A DNA stretch of 64,000 bases from an uncultured Fulvivirga sp. (GTDB lineage Bacteria; Bacteroidota; Bacteroidia; Cytophagales; Cyclobacteriaceae). The translations under genes were made by a program, and so were the position numbers. The notes beneath the pieces are model-generated. The model was not told the origin of the DNA. It was given only the letters and a program-made list of their open reading frames with translations, and did not search any database. Positions 29,138 through 38,753 of the stretch are shown in pieces (position 1 is the stretch's first letter; each line of letters opens with the position of its first letter). The stretch lies in assembly GCA_947500555.1 (NCBI GenBank), contig CANMSE010000002.1, positions 806,001-870,000 of the forward strand, given 5' to 3'.

Positions 29138-29386
29138 ATGGAGACTGTAGAAACTACATTTACACTGACTTACAGTGACGATCAATACGAACATGCGAAA
29201 ACATATGTAGAAGATATGAAAAAACACCCTCAACGTGTTTTTTGGATTGGTAAGGAAGGCAAGTCCGATGAAGAATTGATTATGTCTCACATCGCTCACA
29301 AAATTTTATCAGGATTCTACAACAATTATGACCCTTCTATTGCAAGGTCTCAAATCCGGGATATGAGAAACAGCCTAGCTTCCTAA
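29138..29386 (+). CDS. Small hypothetical protein
   Basis: 82-residue soluble protein, highly charged, with a beta-helix-like start (TFTLTYSDDQYEHAKTYVED) and an amphipathic C-terminal helix. I do not recognise a family. It is preferred over the overlapping minus-strand frame (29048-29299), which is Cys/Phe-rich and looks like a translated complement. It lies between the divergent M16 gene and the convergent nucleoside phosphorylase gene, so it must have its own promoter in the 128-bp upstream gap. Confidence 0.55.
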   Translation: METVETTFTLTYSDDQYEHAKTYVEDMKKHPQRVFWIGKEGKSDEELIMSHIAHKILSGFYNNYDPSIARSQIRDMRNSLAS

Positions 29387-29396
29387 GCAGTCACTT

Positions 29397-30254
29397 TCAT
29401 ATTTGATCTAAAACCTTTTTGATAAGACTCTCAATAATTTTATTGGGGTTTTTAGAAAACTTTTTCTTTATACGGTTGGCAATAATGGCGTTGACACTTA
29501 GCACTTCATGGCCAAGTAATCGACCCATAGCGTAATATCCTGCCGTTTCCATTTCGAAATTTGTTAACCAAAAACCCTCTTCATGATAATAGTTAAGCGC
29601 CTCTAGTAACTGAGGATTTTTAAGATCAGCGCGAAGTTCACGCCCCTGGGGAGCATAAAATCCAGGGCATGTAACAGTATTTCCAACTATCATACCTTCG
29701 CCAAACTGCTCTCGAAGGCTTTCTGAGCCTCTGACTACATATGGAGTGAAAGGTAATTTAGTGTCTTTCTGCAATTGAATCGCCACTTTCGTCTCAAATT
29801 CAGACTGTGGTAAATTATAAAAACACATAAGTGTATCTAATCCTACTGCATAATCGGAAACGAGGTGAGACCCAACAGGTATATCTTCCTGCATAGCGCC
29901 CGAGGTACCTATTCTTATAATTTTTAATTTCTTTTTACGCTGCTTTGGTTCTCTTTTTTTGAAGTCAATATTAGCAAGGGCATCCAGCTCTGTCATGAAG
30001 ATCTCGACATTGTCAGTTCCCATTCCAGTACTCATCACTGTGACCTTTTTGCCTTTATACTTACCCACATGGGTTATAAACTCTCTTCGATTCATTTCAA
30101 AATCAATATCATCAAAATATTGACTTATCATATACACGCGGCTAGGGTCGCCAACTGTGAGTATAATATCTGAAATATGAGAAGGTTTCAGATTGAGATG
30201 ATAGATGCTACCATCTTTGTTAAGTATAAGTTCGGACTCAGAAATCTTTCCCAT
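29397..30254 (-). CDS. Nucleoside phosphorylase (uridine phosphorylase-like)
   Basis: Enzyme of 285 residues of the NP-I (PNP/UDP) family, which cleaves nucleosides with phosphate for salvage. Supporting motifs are ILTVGDPSR (phosphate site, about 31-39), STGMGTDN, IRIGTSGAM and the nucleoside-binding FEMETAGYY. Length and motif order fit Bacteroidota uridine-phosphorylase-like proteins, but the base specificity cannot be read by eye. It lies downstream of the NeuD-like gene on the same strand with a 73-nt gap. cdd (44803) may belong to the same pyrimidine salvage route. Confidence 0.88.
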   Translation of the reverse strand: MGKISESELILNKDGSIYHLNLKPSHISDIILTVGDPSRVYMISQYFDDIDFEMNRREFITHVGKYKGKKVTVMSTGMGTDNVEIFMTELDALANIDFKKREPKQRKKKLKIIRIGTSGAMQEDIPVGSHLVSDYAVGLDTLMCFYNLPQSEFETKVAIQLQKDTKLPFTPYVVRGSESLREQFGEGMIVGNTVTCPGFYAPQGRELRADLKNPQLLEALNYYHEEGFWLTNFEMETAGYYAMGRLLGHEVLSVNAIIANRIKKKFSKNPNKIIESLIKKVLDQI

Positions 30255-30327
30255 AATGTTACTTCAATTGGAAAAGATAGGTATTTAATAATAGAATTGA
30301 AATCGAAAAATCGATTAACGGTGTTAA

Positions 30328-30966
30328 CTAACGGTTAACTTTTACAGCAGGGTTCCCAAATACGGTCTCACCTTCCTCGACATCGGCTACAACTACGGAA
30401 CCCGCTCCTATTCTCGCCCCCTTACCAACGGAGATTCCAGACACTATAGTTACACCTGCTCCAATAAAAACTTCATTTTCAATTTTAGCCTCTGAACCTA
30501 CTATTGATCCCGCACCGACTTGAACCAAATCTCCTATTTCCGATGAAAAATCAATGGTAGCTCCGCTATGAACAATACAATGATTGCCAACTTTAGCATT
30601 GTTGCCAATGGTCACTCCAGCATTGATGAAATTGCCGTAGCTGATATGAGCAGAAAGTGCAATGTTAGAGTCTCGATGAATTGCATTTACAGGCATCACC
30701 TTTCGCTTAGATTTAAGCATCTCAACCGTAGATTTTCTGACCTTGTTATTATCAAAAGCAACAAAAGCTTCGCTCTTTTTTCCGATCAACTTTAAGAATC
30801 CATCATCATCTGTACTACCCAATACGGTCACTTCTTCTACTTCTTGATTGTGAAGATTTTTATCATCATCAAGAAATCCGTAAATGACTACTTCATTGCT
30901 TTCCAAAATTGCCTTAGCAGTTTTTCCTAACTCGTTCGCTCCAAAAATTATGACAGGATTCTTCAT
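30328..30966 (-). CDS. NeuD/PglD-like hexapeptide acyltransferase
   Basis: 212-residue protein with an N-terminal nucleotide-binding-like half (IIFGANELGKTA, about 5-16) and a C-terminal left-handed beta helix of hexapeptide repeats (about 95-205, such as AGVTIGNNAKVGNHCIV). This arrangement is that of NeuD/PglD/VioB acetyltransferases, which acetylate sugar nucleotides for glycans. No other glycan gene is adjacent, so the substrate is open. An exact TAnnTTTG element (30984-30991) precedes the ATG by 17 nt, suggesting an independent promoter. Confidence 0.82.
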   Translation of the reverse strand: MKNPVIIFGANELGKTAKAILESNEVVIYGFLDDDKNLHNQEVEEVTVLGSTDDDGFLKLIGKKSEAFVAFDNNKVRKSTVEMLKSKRKVMPVNAIHRDSNIALSAHISYGNFINAGVTIGNNAKVGNHCIVHSGATIDFSSEIGDLVQVGAGSIVGSEAKIENEVFIGAGVTIVSGISVGKGARIGAGSVVVADVEEGETVFGNPAVKVNR

Positions 30967-30983
30967 GTATTTATTATTTTCTG

Positions 30984-30991
30984 CAAAGTTA
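30984..30991 (-). promoter_or_regulatory. Candidate -7 promoter element
   Basis: Minus strand reads TAACTTTG, an exact TAnnTTTG match, 17 nt before the ATG of the NeuD-like gene and just after the stop of the membrane protein gene (30994). No TTG at the -33 distance is evident. Confidence 0.45.
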
Positions 30992-30993
30992 GG

Positions 30994-32265
30994 TTAACTA
31001 CTTCGTTTAAAAATAAATTGCATGACCTTTTTAATATAAGTGTTGTTAGCCGTCACCAACAAAAATAGAAAGGGCATAACTCCCGTTTTATACCTGATTA
31101 AAGTACCAAAATTTGGAGCTGAAAGACTCAGAAATATGATGAGAATGACTGAAAAAATAAGTATTGATAAAATACCCAAATAATCCTTTTCTGAAATCTT
31201 ACGAGGAAAGCAAAAAAAAACATAAATGGTTAAAATAAGAAAAAAGGCGTTTTCAAAGCTATAAAGAAGTTTTAATACATCTGAACTCTCCCATATATAC
31301 GGCCGAAAAAGTCCTGAGAAAAGAGCTTTTGGAGAATGATAGATAATACTTGTCCAATCTTTAGTCAATCCATCATATTCAATAAAATCTCCCTTTTGAG
31401 AAATTGATTCAAACTGATTGTAATTATCAACCACAACACTGGTAAATCTTCCTAACTGAAAATTGGGATGCAAGAGTGTAACTGCAGCCAGCAAAAAAAA
31501 GCATATCAGGAGGTAAAAAAAAGTGATCCTTACCCTGCCTTTCTTCAAATACGCCCACTGCTGAATAGCTAAAGTAGTCAATACATAGGCCGTGGTTACC
31601 ATGAATAAGACAGCCGCATAATAGTATTTAATTTTCCACAGAACTACTGCCGAAAATAGTAGGATGATAAGGTTTTTAAAGTCTCCTTTATTTTCTATCA
31701 ATTTGAGCGTAGCAGCAACAAATAAGGTTATTGCCCCCAGAGCTACACTCTCTTTAATAACTCCTGATGACCAAAAAACGACTGAAGGGGGAAAAAAGAA
31801 AGAAAATACAATGGCTTCTTGATATGTATACTTAGCTATTAGAACTCGTACTGAATACCATATTGCTACAAATGAAAAGAAAGAAAAGTAGAGTGACGTC
31901 ATCCAATAACTCTGTCGAGTTATTAGACTGAAAAAGCTCGTTATTTTGACAAAAAATAGCGCTCTAGGCTGACCTAACAAACCTATATCTATTATGGATA
32001 TATCTGAATTTAATACATACTCGATGTAACCAATGGGTTCTGAATAAGCTAAATTCACTAGTTGATTGGCTTTTTTGAAAAATACTAGAGTATCACCAAG
32101 ATCATCATAATATGATAAATATAAATAGCCAAGTAGTAACCCCGAGACCAACTTGAGGCATAAGGCTGGAAAAAAATATGGCCTGAGTTGATTATCCTTC
32201 TTATACAATCTAAAGGATAGCCATGCCAAAAAACTGAGATTCAATATGGTAAATATGATATCCAT
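30994..32265 (-). CDS. Polytopic membrane protein of unknown function
   Basis: 423-residue protein with about ten hydrophobic helices and a loop of roughly 80 residues in the second half (FQLGRFTSVVVDNYNQFESIS to YIWESSDV). The overall shape resembles glycan polymerase or GT-C-type membrane enzymes, but I see no decisive motif. It follows the DUF2851 gene directly: the ATG at 32263-32265 abuts its TAA stop with no gap, so the two are co-transcribed. The next gene downstream is the NeuD-like acyltransferase, which leaves a glycan role possible but unproven. Confidence 0.6.
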   Translation of the reverse strand: MDIIFTILNLSFLAWLSFRLYKKDNQLRPYFFPALCLKLVSGLLLGYLYLSYYDDLGDTLVFFKKANQLVNLAYSEPIGYIEYVLNSDISIIDIGLLGQPRALFFVKITSFFSLITRQSYWMTSLYFSFFSFVAIWYSVRVLIAKYTYQEAIVFSFFFPPSVVFWSSGVIKESVALGAITLFVAATLKLIENKGDFKNLIILLFSAVVLWKIKYYYAAVLFMVTTAYVLTTLAIQQWAYLKKGRVRITFFYLLICFFLLAAVTLLHPNFQLGRFTSVVVDNYNQFESISQKGDFIEYDGLTKDWTSIIYHSPKALFSGLFRPYIWESSDVLKLLYSFENAFFLILTIYVFFCFPRKISEKDYLGILSILIFSVILIIFLSLSAPNFGTLIRYKTGVMPFLFLLVTANNTYIKKVMQFIFKRSS

Positions 32266-33543
32266 TTAACCCTTAAGAATGGCTGTTCCCACCGCACAAT
32301 TAAGGCATTTCTTTTTTTGGCAATACTCATTGTACCATTGAATCATTGCCTGAGAGTCTAAACCCGTTTTGGCCGAAAGCCCTAAAGATTTATAAACTCT
32401 TGTTATTTTATTATTCTCCGGCTTAACTGTTTCTAAGTAAGAAATTGCTCGATCAACATAAGATTGATCATCGACCTCTTTACCATAAGCAACTAATATC
32501 GGCACAATACTATTTATTAGAATAGTCTCTAGTGTGGCTTGTCCTAATCCTCCTAACTTCTTAGGAGATGGAGAGCAAAAATTATAGTGTTGTTGCCAAT
32601 ACTCACTTGGTGGCCTTTGAATCCAGCTTTGGATATCTGCAACATTTTCAATCTTAATGATTTTATTAAACAGGTATTCACAATCACTGAGGATAGTAGA
32701 AAGTTGACTTATCCTCACCGTGGGAAAATTCGCTGGCCTTAATCGCATAAATTTCCACTGTGCCGCATCCAGCTTTTCGATTACTTGATGTTTGTGTGCT
32801 AGAAATTGAAATTTTTGTTGTAATTGCTCATAATAAGGATCCACTAATTTCTTTTCTAAAAAACCTGCCATTCCAAAGAGTATAGATTCTATATCATTTC
32901 TTTGATTATAATATTTTTTAATTAAACTAAAAGGCACCCTTTCAGCAAGCTGTTCAAAAGTATCTCCATTTACCTTTAACCCAATACTCTTGAAGAGCGA
33001 TTGATATGCCGTTTCTTCCCAATTACCTTTATTACGCTTAAGTCTTTCTAGAATACCATTAGCTTTGAAGGACAATCTCTGCAGGGCTAACTTATCCATC
33101 ATTGAGTATTTGGTGATGTCATCCACCTTCTTAAAACTATGCTGACAAGGAATCAGTTCTCTTGGGAAATTTATAAGGTCATTATATTTTTCTAATAAGT
33201 CCTTCCTCACCCTATTTTTTAGTTCCAATGTAGGAATCTGAGTTTTATCACTTCTTGTTACTACTTTGTCATACTCCCACACTACGTGTAAAATGACGTT
33301 ATTATATGCCTTATCTTCTTGATGGTGGTGAAGATACCAGTCCGAAGATTTCAGGTGTATTTCAACGCTTCCGCTCCATTCAATATCGTCTATTAATACT
33401 TTACTCTGGTTGAAATCAGGGCCTGCATCGGAATTGATAAACCCCGTAGACTTGATTGATAAAACTTGCCCTTCTGTAGTTTGTAATTCCTCCATCAGGA
33501 AGTATTGATACTGCCAAACATAATGCAAAAAGGCCTCTTGCAT
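32266..33543 (-). CDS. DUF2851 family protein
   Basis: 425-residue soluble protein. The start EAFLHYVWQYQYF and the motif GPDFNQSKVLIDDIEWSGSV, followed by HLKSSDWYLHHH, are characteristic of DUF2851, a family common in Bacteroidota with no assigned function. A C-terminal cysteine cluster (CQKKKCLNCAVG) could bind metal. The ATG overlaps the pyrF stop (ATGA), and its own stop abuts the next ATG, so pyrF, this gene and the membrane protein gene form a tight operon. Confidence 0.85.
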   Translation of the reverse strand: MQEAFLHYVWQYQYFLMEELQTTEGQVLSIKSTGFINSDAGPDFNQSKVLIDDIEWSGSVEIHLKSSDWYLHHHQEDKAYNNVILHVVWEYDKVVTRSDKTQIPTLELKNRVRKDLLEKYNDLINFPRELIPCQHSFKKVDDITKYSMMDKLALQRLSFKANGILERLKRNKGNWEETAYQSLFKSIGLKVNGDTFEQLAERVPFSLIKKYYNQRNDIESILFGMAGFLEKKLVDPYYEQLQQKFQFLAHKHQVIEKLDAAQWKFMRLRPANFPTVRISQLSTILSDCEYLFNKIIKIENVADIQSWIQRPPSEYWQQHYNFCSPSPKKLGGLGQATLETILINSIVPILVAYGKEVDDQSYVDRAISYLETVKPENNKITRVYKSLGLSAKTGLDSQAMIQWYNEYCQKKKCLNCAVGTAILKG

Positions 33544-34361
33544 CAGTTCATGTACTTTTCGAGATACAGGGCCATTTCTTCTTGTAAGATCACTGCTGAT
33601 TTTTTTGCTTCATCAGCAAAATTTTCTTGTGAAGAAGAATAGATAATTCCTCTAGAGCTATTAACCAGCAGTCCGCAATCACTATTCATTGCATTCCTAC
33701 TAACAGCTTCCAAATTACCTCCCTGAGCTCCTACTCCAGGTACCAAGAAGAAATTGTTTGGGGCAAGCTCCCTTATATGTCCTATTCGATCCGCTTGAGT
33801 TGCACCCACTACATACATCAGTTGTTCAGAAGAAGCCCATTCCTGACTTTTTAAAATTACCGTTTCGTAAAGTTTTTGTCCGTCTTTAGCTTCAATAAGT
33901 TGAAAATCATGGCTTCCTGAATTGGAAGTATGAGCTAGGAGAATCACCCACTTATCTTGAAACTCTAAAAACGGACTTACAGAATCAACTCCCATATATG
34001 GCGCTACGGTAATCGAGTCAAAGTTCATCGTTTCAAAGAAGGCCTTTGCATATAACTTTGATGTATTGCCAATATCACCTCTTTTAGCATCGGCTATTGT
34101 AAAAATGTCCTTGGGTATATACTCTAGTGTTTTTTCAAGGCTCTCCCAGCCTTTAGGCCCCATGGCTTCATAAAATGCAATATTAGGCTTATAAGCAACA
34201 CAATATTGATGCGTCTGATCAATAATCTGTTTATTGAATTCGAAAATTGGATCATCTGCCTTTAGCAAATGAGTAGGGATTTTGTTGATATCTGTGTCAA
34301 GACCTATACAGAGATAAGATTGCTTTTTCCTAATCTGATCAACAAGTTGTTGTTTGTTCAT
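33543..34361 (-). CDS. pyrF: Orotidine 5'-phosphate decarboxylase (type 2)
   Basis: Last step of de novo UMP synthesis: decarboxylates OMP to UMP. At 272 residues it matches the longer type 2 class. The active-site signature [11 protein letters not shown] is at about 90-100 (catalytic Lys93 flanked by Asp91 and Asp96), with substrate-binding CIGLDTD near 18-24 and KPNIAFYEA near 58-66. The ATG lies only 12 nt beyond the T tract of the lolA terminator, so transcription must start within or very near the hairpin, or rely on read-through. pyrD lies about 3 kb away, beyond ftsK. Confidence 0.94.
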   Translation of the reverse strand: MNKQQLVDQIRKKQSYLCIGLDTDINKIPTHLLKADDPIFEFNKQIIDQTHQYCVAYKPNIAFYEAMGPKGWESLEKTLEYIPKDIFTIADAKRGDIGNTSKLYAKAFFETMNFDSITVAPYMGVDSVSPFLEFQDKWVILLAHTSNSGSHDFQLIEAKDGQKLYETVILKSQEWASSEQLMYVVGATQADRIGHIRELAPNNFFLVPGVGAQGGNLEAVSRNAMNSDCGLLVNSSRGIIYSSSQENFADEAKKSAVILQEEMALYLEKYMN

Positions 34362-34373
34362 AATTGTAAAAAT

Positions 34374-34400
34374 AAAAAAAGGTCGCTTCTCAGCGACCTT
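34374..34400 (-). terminator. Rho-independent terminator after lolA
   Basis: 9-bp stem AAGGTCGCT/AGCGACCTT (34379-34400, loop TCTC on the plus strand) followed on the minus strand by a T7 tract (34374-34380). It starts 20 nt after the lolA stop and ends 12 nt before the pyrF start codon. Confidence 0.85.
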
Positions 34401-34420
34401 AAATTATCATTTAGATTATC

Positions 34421-35062
34421 TTATCTCAAATCTATCACTTCAACCCCTGGATATTTTGAAGCATCAAAGGTATAGTCTGAATCTTTAGGATTATCAATGG
34501 TCTTAAATTCTTTAATACTGTATTCGTATTTGTTTCCTGACTTATCAAACATAGTCCAACTGGTAAGACTATTATCTTTTTGTGTTATAAAAAGTTTTAT
34601 TTTAAAAAACTGGGCATCCTTATCATTGGGTACAAGATCAATTTCAGATGATAACCTGCCATTCACGTTTTGCTCACCTAGTAAAATATACTTATATCCA
34701 CTTTTATAAGCATCATAAATTTTTGAAGGTGAAATTTCATCATCTTCAGGATCATAATCATCTATATTAACCTCATTGACATCTGGCAAATATGTCCAAA
34801 CAGTAGTGCCATTATTGATAACCACTTGTTCATCCAACTCCAATTTATACTTCTCACCTTTCACAGAGATCTTTCCGCTGAATTTCTCATTTAAGCCTTC
34901 CGTCTCATTGATAAGGCTTGAGGTTATATTTGCACTATATGATGGGATTTTTTTGTATTTAGCACTCATTGCATCCAAAATAGCTAGTGCGTTTTGATCA
35001 TACTGCGACCAAACTGAAGTAGCAAATAAGCTAAGCAAAGTCACTATTAACATCTTTTTCAT
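34421..35062 (-). CDS. lolA: LolA-like outer-membrane lipoprotein carrier
   Basis: Periplasmic chaperone that ferries lipoproteins from the inner to the outer membrane. The ATG at 35060-35062 gives 213 residues with a clean signal peptide (MKKMLIVTLL, cut near VWSQ). The longer frame from 35113 would overlap ftsK and add hydrophilic residues before the signal, so it is rejected. Motifs such as SGKISVKGEKYKL and GTTVWTYLPDVNEV fit the open beta-barrel LolA fold. It lies 37 nt downstream of ftsK, an arrangement common in Bacteroidota, and ends at a strong terminator. Confidence 0.87.
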   Translation of the reverse strand: MKKMLIVTLLSLFATSVWSQYDQNALAILDAMSAKYKKIPSYSANITSSLINETEGLNEKFSGKISVKGEKYKLELDEQVVINNGTTVWTYLPDVNEVNIDDYDPEDDEISPSKIYDAYKSGYKYILLGEQNVNGRLSSEIDLVPNDKDAQFFKIKLFITQKDNSLTSWTMFDKSGNKYEYSIKEFKTIDNPKDSDYTFDASKYPGVEVIDLR

Positions 35063-35099
35063 TTTCTCAATTCTGATTGTACTTATTAATTTTATGTAA

Positions 35100-37574
35100 T
35101 CAGCCCAGTTCATTCAATAACTGTTCCAAACTATATTCATCAGGAATAAGCACTTCGCGTGCTTTACTGCCTTCAAAAGGCCCTACAATTCCAGCTGCTT
35201 CCAGCTGGTCTATTAATCTTCCAGCCCGATTGTAGCCAAGTTTCAATTTCCTTTGAATCAATGATGTACTTCCCTGCTGATGCATGACAATAAGTCTGGC
35301 TGCATCATCAAATAAAGCATCTCTATCCGATAAATCCACCTCACCAACTGCGCTGCTATCTGCGTCACCTACATATTCAGGAAGCATGTAAGCCGACTCA
35401 TAACCTCTTTGTTCTCCAATGAAATCGCAAATACGCTCCACTTCCGGTGTATCCACAAATGCACATTGTATACGTGTAAGATCAGAACCTTGAGAAAGCA
35501 ACATATCTCCCATACCTATTAGTTGATCTGCACCACCTGTATCCAAAATAGTTCTTGAATCAATCTTGGAAGTAACTCTAAATGATAGTCTGGCTGGAAA
35601 ATTGGCTTTTATAATACCTGTGATCACGTTTACGGAAGGTCGTTGAGTTGCTACAACCAAATGTATACCAATAGCTCGTGCCAGTTGTGCTAACCTGGCA
35701 ATTGGGGTCTCAACTTCTTTACCTGCAGTCATCATGAGGTCTGCCAACTCATCTATTACCAAAACAATGTAAGGCAAAAAACGATGTCCTTTTTCAGGGC
35801 TTAAACGCCTTTTTACAAATTTTGCATTGTATTCCTTTAGGTTTCTTGCCCCAGCCTCTTTCAACAAGTCATAACGATTATCCATCTCAATACACAGCGA
35901 GTTAAGTGTATTTATGACCTTTTTAGTATCTGTGATAATCGCCTCTTCTCCATCAGGAAGCATAGCCAAAAAATGCTTTTCAATCTTATTAAAAAGCGTC
36001 AATTCTACCTTTTTAGGATCAACTAAAACAAACTTGAGTTGTGACGGGTGTTTCTTATATAAGAGTGATGTAAGTAAAACATTCAACCCCACTGACTTAC
36101 CTTGACCTGTAGCTCCTGCCATTAATATATGCGGCATTTTAGCTAAATCAATAACATGAACCTCATTAGATATGGTTTTACCCAGAGCAACAGGAAGTTC
36201 TTTGTCACTCTTCATAAACTTCTCAGTAGAGAGTACGGATCTAATACCTACCATCTCACTATTCTTGTTAGGTACTTCTATTCCTATTGTACCCTTTCCA
36301 GGGATTGGAGCAATAATTCGAATTCCTAAAGCGGAAAGACTCAAAGCAATATCATCTTCAAGGTTTTTGATTTTTGATATTTTGATACCAGCTTCAGGAA
36401 CAATTTCATAAAGTGTGACGGTAGGGCCAATAGTGGCTTTTATACTATTGATGCCAATCTTGAAATTGACCAGTGTTTCTATGATCTTATCTTTGTTCTG
36501 CTCTAATTCTTCTTTGGTCACCTGACCTTTACCAGAATCATGGGCATCTAATAATTCTAGAGTTGGATATTGATAAGACCCTAAATCCAATGTTGGATCA
36601 TAGTTTTCTTGGGTATTAGCCGTTTTTTCCTCTTTTACCTCCTCACCAACTTCAAAAACAGGTTCCGGATCCTCTTTCAGTTCAGGTTCAGGTATCTCTA
36701 CAGCCAATTCCAGCTTGGCTTCGGCTTTTTTAGGCTTTGGCGGGTCTTCCTTTTTAGTTTCAAGAACTATTTCCTTTTCTTCGGTTAGTTCTTTCTTATT
36801 CTTAACTATCCATTCTTCACTTTGGTCTTCGGGTTCCTCACCAGTATCTTCAAATAAATCTCCGTCATCTTCGAACTCTTCAGATTGAATATCATCAACA
36901 GTTTTTTCCAGATTTTTCTCAACCTCTTCAACACTTTCTTTCACTTTATCCTGAAGACCTATTAGGGTAGTAACGTTGAAAAAGAAAATTACAAAGACTA
37001 GAAATGCGAAAACCAAAACCAAAATAGTACCCCAACCGATAAGCCCTTCCAGCAAGATTGCCAGCTGATAACCAATACCCCCGCTTAAAAACCCCCACTC
37101 TGAGACACCATCAGAATTATAAACAGTATATCCTAGCAGGATGCTAAGCCAGAGAGTGAAAAATAAACTAAATGTGAAAGTTGAGGAAGCAGAGATTATC
37201 TCTTTCTTAAATACAATCTTATATCCAAGAATAAATAATAAAGGAGGAGTAAAAAAAGCAGCCAAACCAAACCAAAGAAATATGAATTTATGCGAAGCAA
37301 TCGCTCCATAAAGTCCTAACCAGTTTTCAGCTTCTCTCCCTGATTGAATGACACCAGTTTCATTGATCGCTTCAACTACACTTTGATCTGCTTTTCCAGT
37401 AAACAGGTACGAAATAAATGAGACAAATAAGTATAGCGAACTTAAGATAAGAAAAAAGCCTAAGGCCAGCTGAAATCTCCTATCTCGTAAAAATCCAAGA
37501 TTCAGCTTCAACTTTCTCTTCTTCTCCTCTTTCTGTTGCTTGAATGTATTGGATTTATAGGTGTTTTTGGCCAT
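35100..37574 (-). CDS. ftsK: FtsK/SpoIIIE DNA translocase
   Basis: Septum-located, ATP-driven DNA pump that clears chromosome termini at division and activates XerCD. 824 residues: four or five N-terminal transmembrane helices (about 35-205), a Glu/Lys/Pro-rich linker (205-340), alpha/beta motor with Walker A AGATGQGKSVGLN (about 480-492) and Walker B VLVIDELADLM, and a C-terminal winged-helix gamma domain (about 755-820; IQRKLKLGYNRAGRLID) that reads polar DNA signals. xerD, a known partner, is encoded 1.2 kb upstream on the same strand. A TAnnTTTG element precedes the ATG. Confidence 0.95.
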   Translation of the reverse strand: MAKNTYKSNTFKQQKEEKKRKLKLNLGFLRDRRFQLALGFFLILSSLYLFVSFISYLFTGKADQSVVEAINETGVIQSGREAENWLGLYGAIASHKFIFLWFGLAAFFTPPLLFILGYKIVFKKEIISASSTFTFSLFFTLWLSILLGYTVYNSDGVSEWGFLSGGIGYQLAILLEGLIGWGTILVLVFAFLVFVIFFFNVTTLIGLQDKVKESVEEVEKNLEKTVDDIQSEEFEDDGDLFEDTGEEPEDQSEEWIVKNKKELTEEKEIVLETKKEDPPKPKKAEAKLELAVEIPEPELKEDPEPVFEVGEEVKEEKTANTQENYDPTLDLGSYQYPTLELLDAHDSGKGQVTKEELEQNKDKIIETLVNFKIGINSIKATIGPTVTLYEIVPEAGIKISKIKNLEDDIALSLSALGIRIIAPIPGKGTIGIEVPNKNSEMVGIRSVLSTEKFMKSDKELPVALGKTISNEVHVIDLAKMPHILMAGATGQGKSVGLNVLLTSLLYKKHPSQLKFVLVDPKKVELTLFNKIEKHFLAMLPDGEEAIITDTKKVINTLNSLCIEMDNRYDLLKEAGARNLKEYNAKFVKRRLSPEKGHRFLPYIVLVIDELADLMMTAGKEVETPIARLAQLARAIGIHLVVATQRPSVNVITGIIKANFPARLSFRVTSKIDSRTILDTGGADQLIGMGDMLLSQGSDLTRIQCAFVDTPEVERICDFIGEQRGYESAYMLPEYVGDADSSAVGEVDLSDRDALFDDAARLIVMHQQGSTSLIQRKLKLGYNRAGRLIDQLEAAGIVGPFEGSKAREVLIPDEYSLEQLLNELG

Positions 37575-37587
37575 TCTGTCAAAAATA

Positions 37588-37595
37588 CAAAGCTA
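37588..37595 (-). promoter_or_regulatory. Candidate -7 promoter element of ftsK
   Basis: Minus strand reads TAGCTTTG, an exact TAnnTTTG match, 13 nt before the ftsK ATG. A second partial match (TATTTTTG) overlaps downstream of it. The -33 element is not clear. Confidence 0.4.
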
Positions 37596-37671
37596 TGAAA
37601 TATATTAAAATGTAGAATGCAATTAAGTTGACTTCTCTCGCAAGTGGCTGATAGTGTGTTAACTATTTAAA

Positions 37672-38709
37672 TTACAATGAAGCAATTTTTTTATTTATTC
37701 TGCTAATAAGAGATGGGCCCTCGTAAATAAATCCTGTGTAAACCTGAATAAGTGAAGCGCCAGCATCAAGTTTTTCTAAAGCATCAGCTGCTGACATTAT
37801 ACCTCCTACACCAATAATGGGAAATTCTTTACCCAATTGTTTTCTCAAAAATCTAATGACTTCATTAGATTTATCTTTCACAGGTGCTCCGCTTAACCCT
37901 CCTGCACCTATCGCTTCAACAGTTTGTGAGTCTGTCAACAGGCCCTTTCTCGAAATTGTTGTATTAGTCGCAATCAGCCCATCTAAATCAACCTCTTTTG
38001 CGATTTCAACAATATCTTGCAGTTGCTCCTCATTTAAATCAGGAGCAATCTTTAACAAAAGTGGCTTTTCAACCTTCTTTTGACTATTTAGTTGCTGAAG
38101 TTTTGATAATATTTCAGTTAATGGTTTCCTATCTTGTAGTGCTCGTAGATTTGGTGTATTAGGTGAACTAACATTAACCACAAAGTAATCGACATGATCA
38201 AAAAGAGCATTAAAGGTAAATTCATAATCTTTGAAGGCATCTTCATTTGCCGTAACCTTATTTTTGCCAATATTGCCGCCTACCAAAACATTTGAAGACC
38301 TCTTCTTTAAGCGTGCAACCACGGCCTCTACCCCTTCATTGTTGAACCCCATCCTGTTAATGATACCACCGTCTCTTTTTAACCTAAAAAGTCTTGGTTT
38401 TTCGTTCCCGGGCTGACTTATAGGGGTAGTTGTACCAATTTCTATAAAGCCAAAACCAAAGCATGCCAGCTCATCTATAAGCTTGGCATCCTTATCAAAG
38501 CCAGCCGCAAGGCCTACAGGATTAGGAAATTTCAATCCGAACAATTCTCTTTCAAGGGATGGACTATTCACATTATACATTGACCTCCACATTGAACTTA
38601 CTACTGGAATTTTTGCTAAAAACTTAATCAGAGCAAATGTAAAGTGATGCACTTTTTCTGGATCAAAGAGAAAAAGAATAGGACGAATTAGAAATTTATA
38701 CACGGTCAC
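37672..38709 (-). CDS. pyrD: Dihydroorotate dehydrogenase, quinone-type (class 2)
   Basis: Fourth step of pyrimidine synthesis; oxidises dihydroorotate with quinone as acceptor. 345 residues. The N-terminal helical segment ([17 protein letters not shown]) that docks to the membrane marks class 2. FMN and substrate motifs include [30 protein letters not shown] (catalytic Ser) and IGVGGIMSA. The start reads GTG; a second GTG lies two codons later. An exact TAnnTTTG element lies 16 nt upstream. Confidence 0.94.
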   Translation of the reverse strand: MTVYKFLIRPILFLFDPEKVHHFTFALIKFLAKIPVVSSMWRSMYNVNSPSLERELFGLKFPNPVGLAAGFDKDAKLIDELACFGFGFIEIGTTTPISQPGNEKPRLFRLKRDGGIINRMGFNNEGVEAVVARLKKRSSNVLVGGNIGKNKVTANEDAFKDYEFTFNALFDHVDYFVVNVSSPNTPNLRALQDRKPLTEILSKLQQLNSQKKVEKPLLLKIAPDLNEEQLQDIVEIAKEVDLDGLIATNTTISRKGLLTDSQTVEAIGAGGLSGAPVKDKSNEVIRFLRKQLGKEFPIIGVGGIMSAADALEKLDAGASLIQVYTGFIYEGPSLISRINKKIASL

Positions 38710-38725
38710 AGGTTATTTCGAATGA

Positions 38726-38733
38726 CAAAAATA
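38726..38733 (-). promoter_or_regulatory. Candidate -7 promoter element of pyrD
   Basis: Minus strand reads TATTTTTG, an exact TAnnTTTG match, 16 nt before the pyrD GTG, in the 44-bp gap after xerD. No -33 TTG at the expected spacing. Confidence 0.4.
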
Positions 38734-38753
38734 GATGAAAATTAGAAGCCCAC

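Noticed and set aside
29048..29299. Minus-strand ORF of 83 codons
   Set aside because: Overlaps the more protein-like plus-strand 82-residue ORF; it is Cys/Phe-rich and looks like a translated complement.
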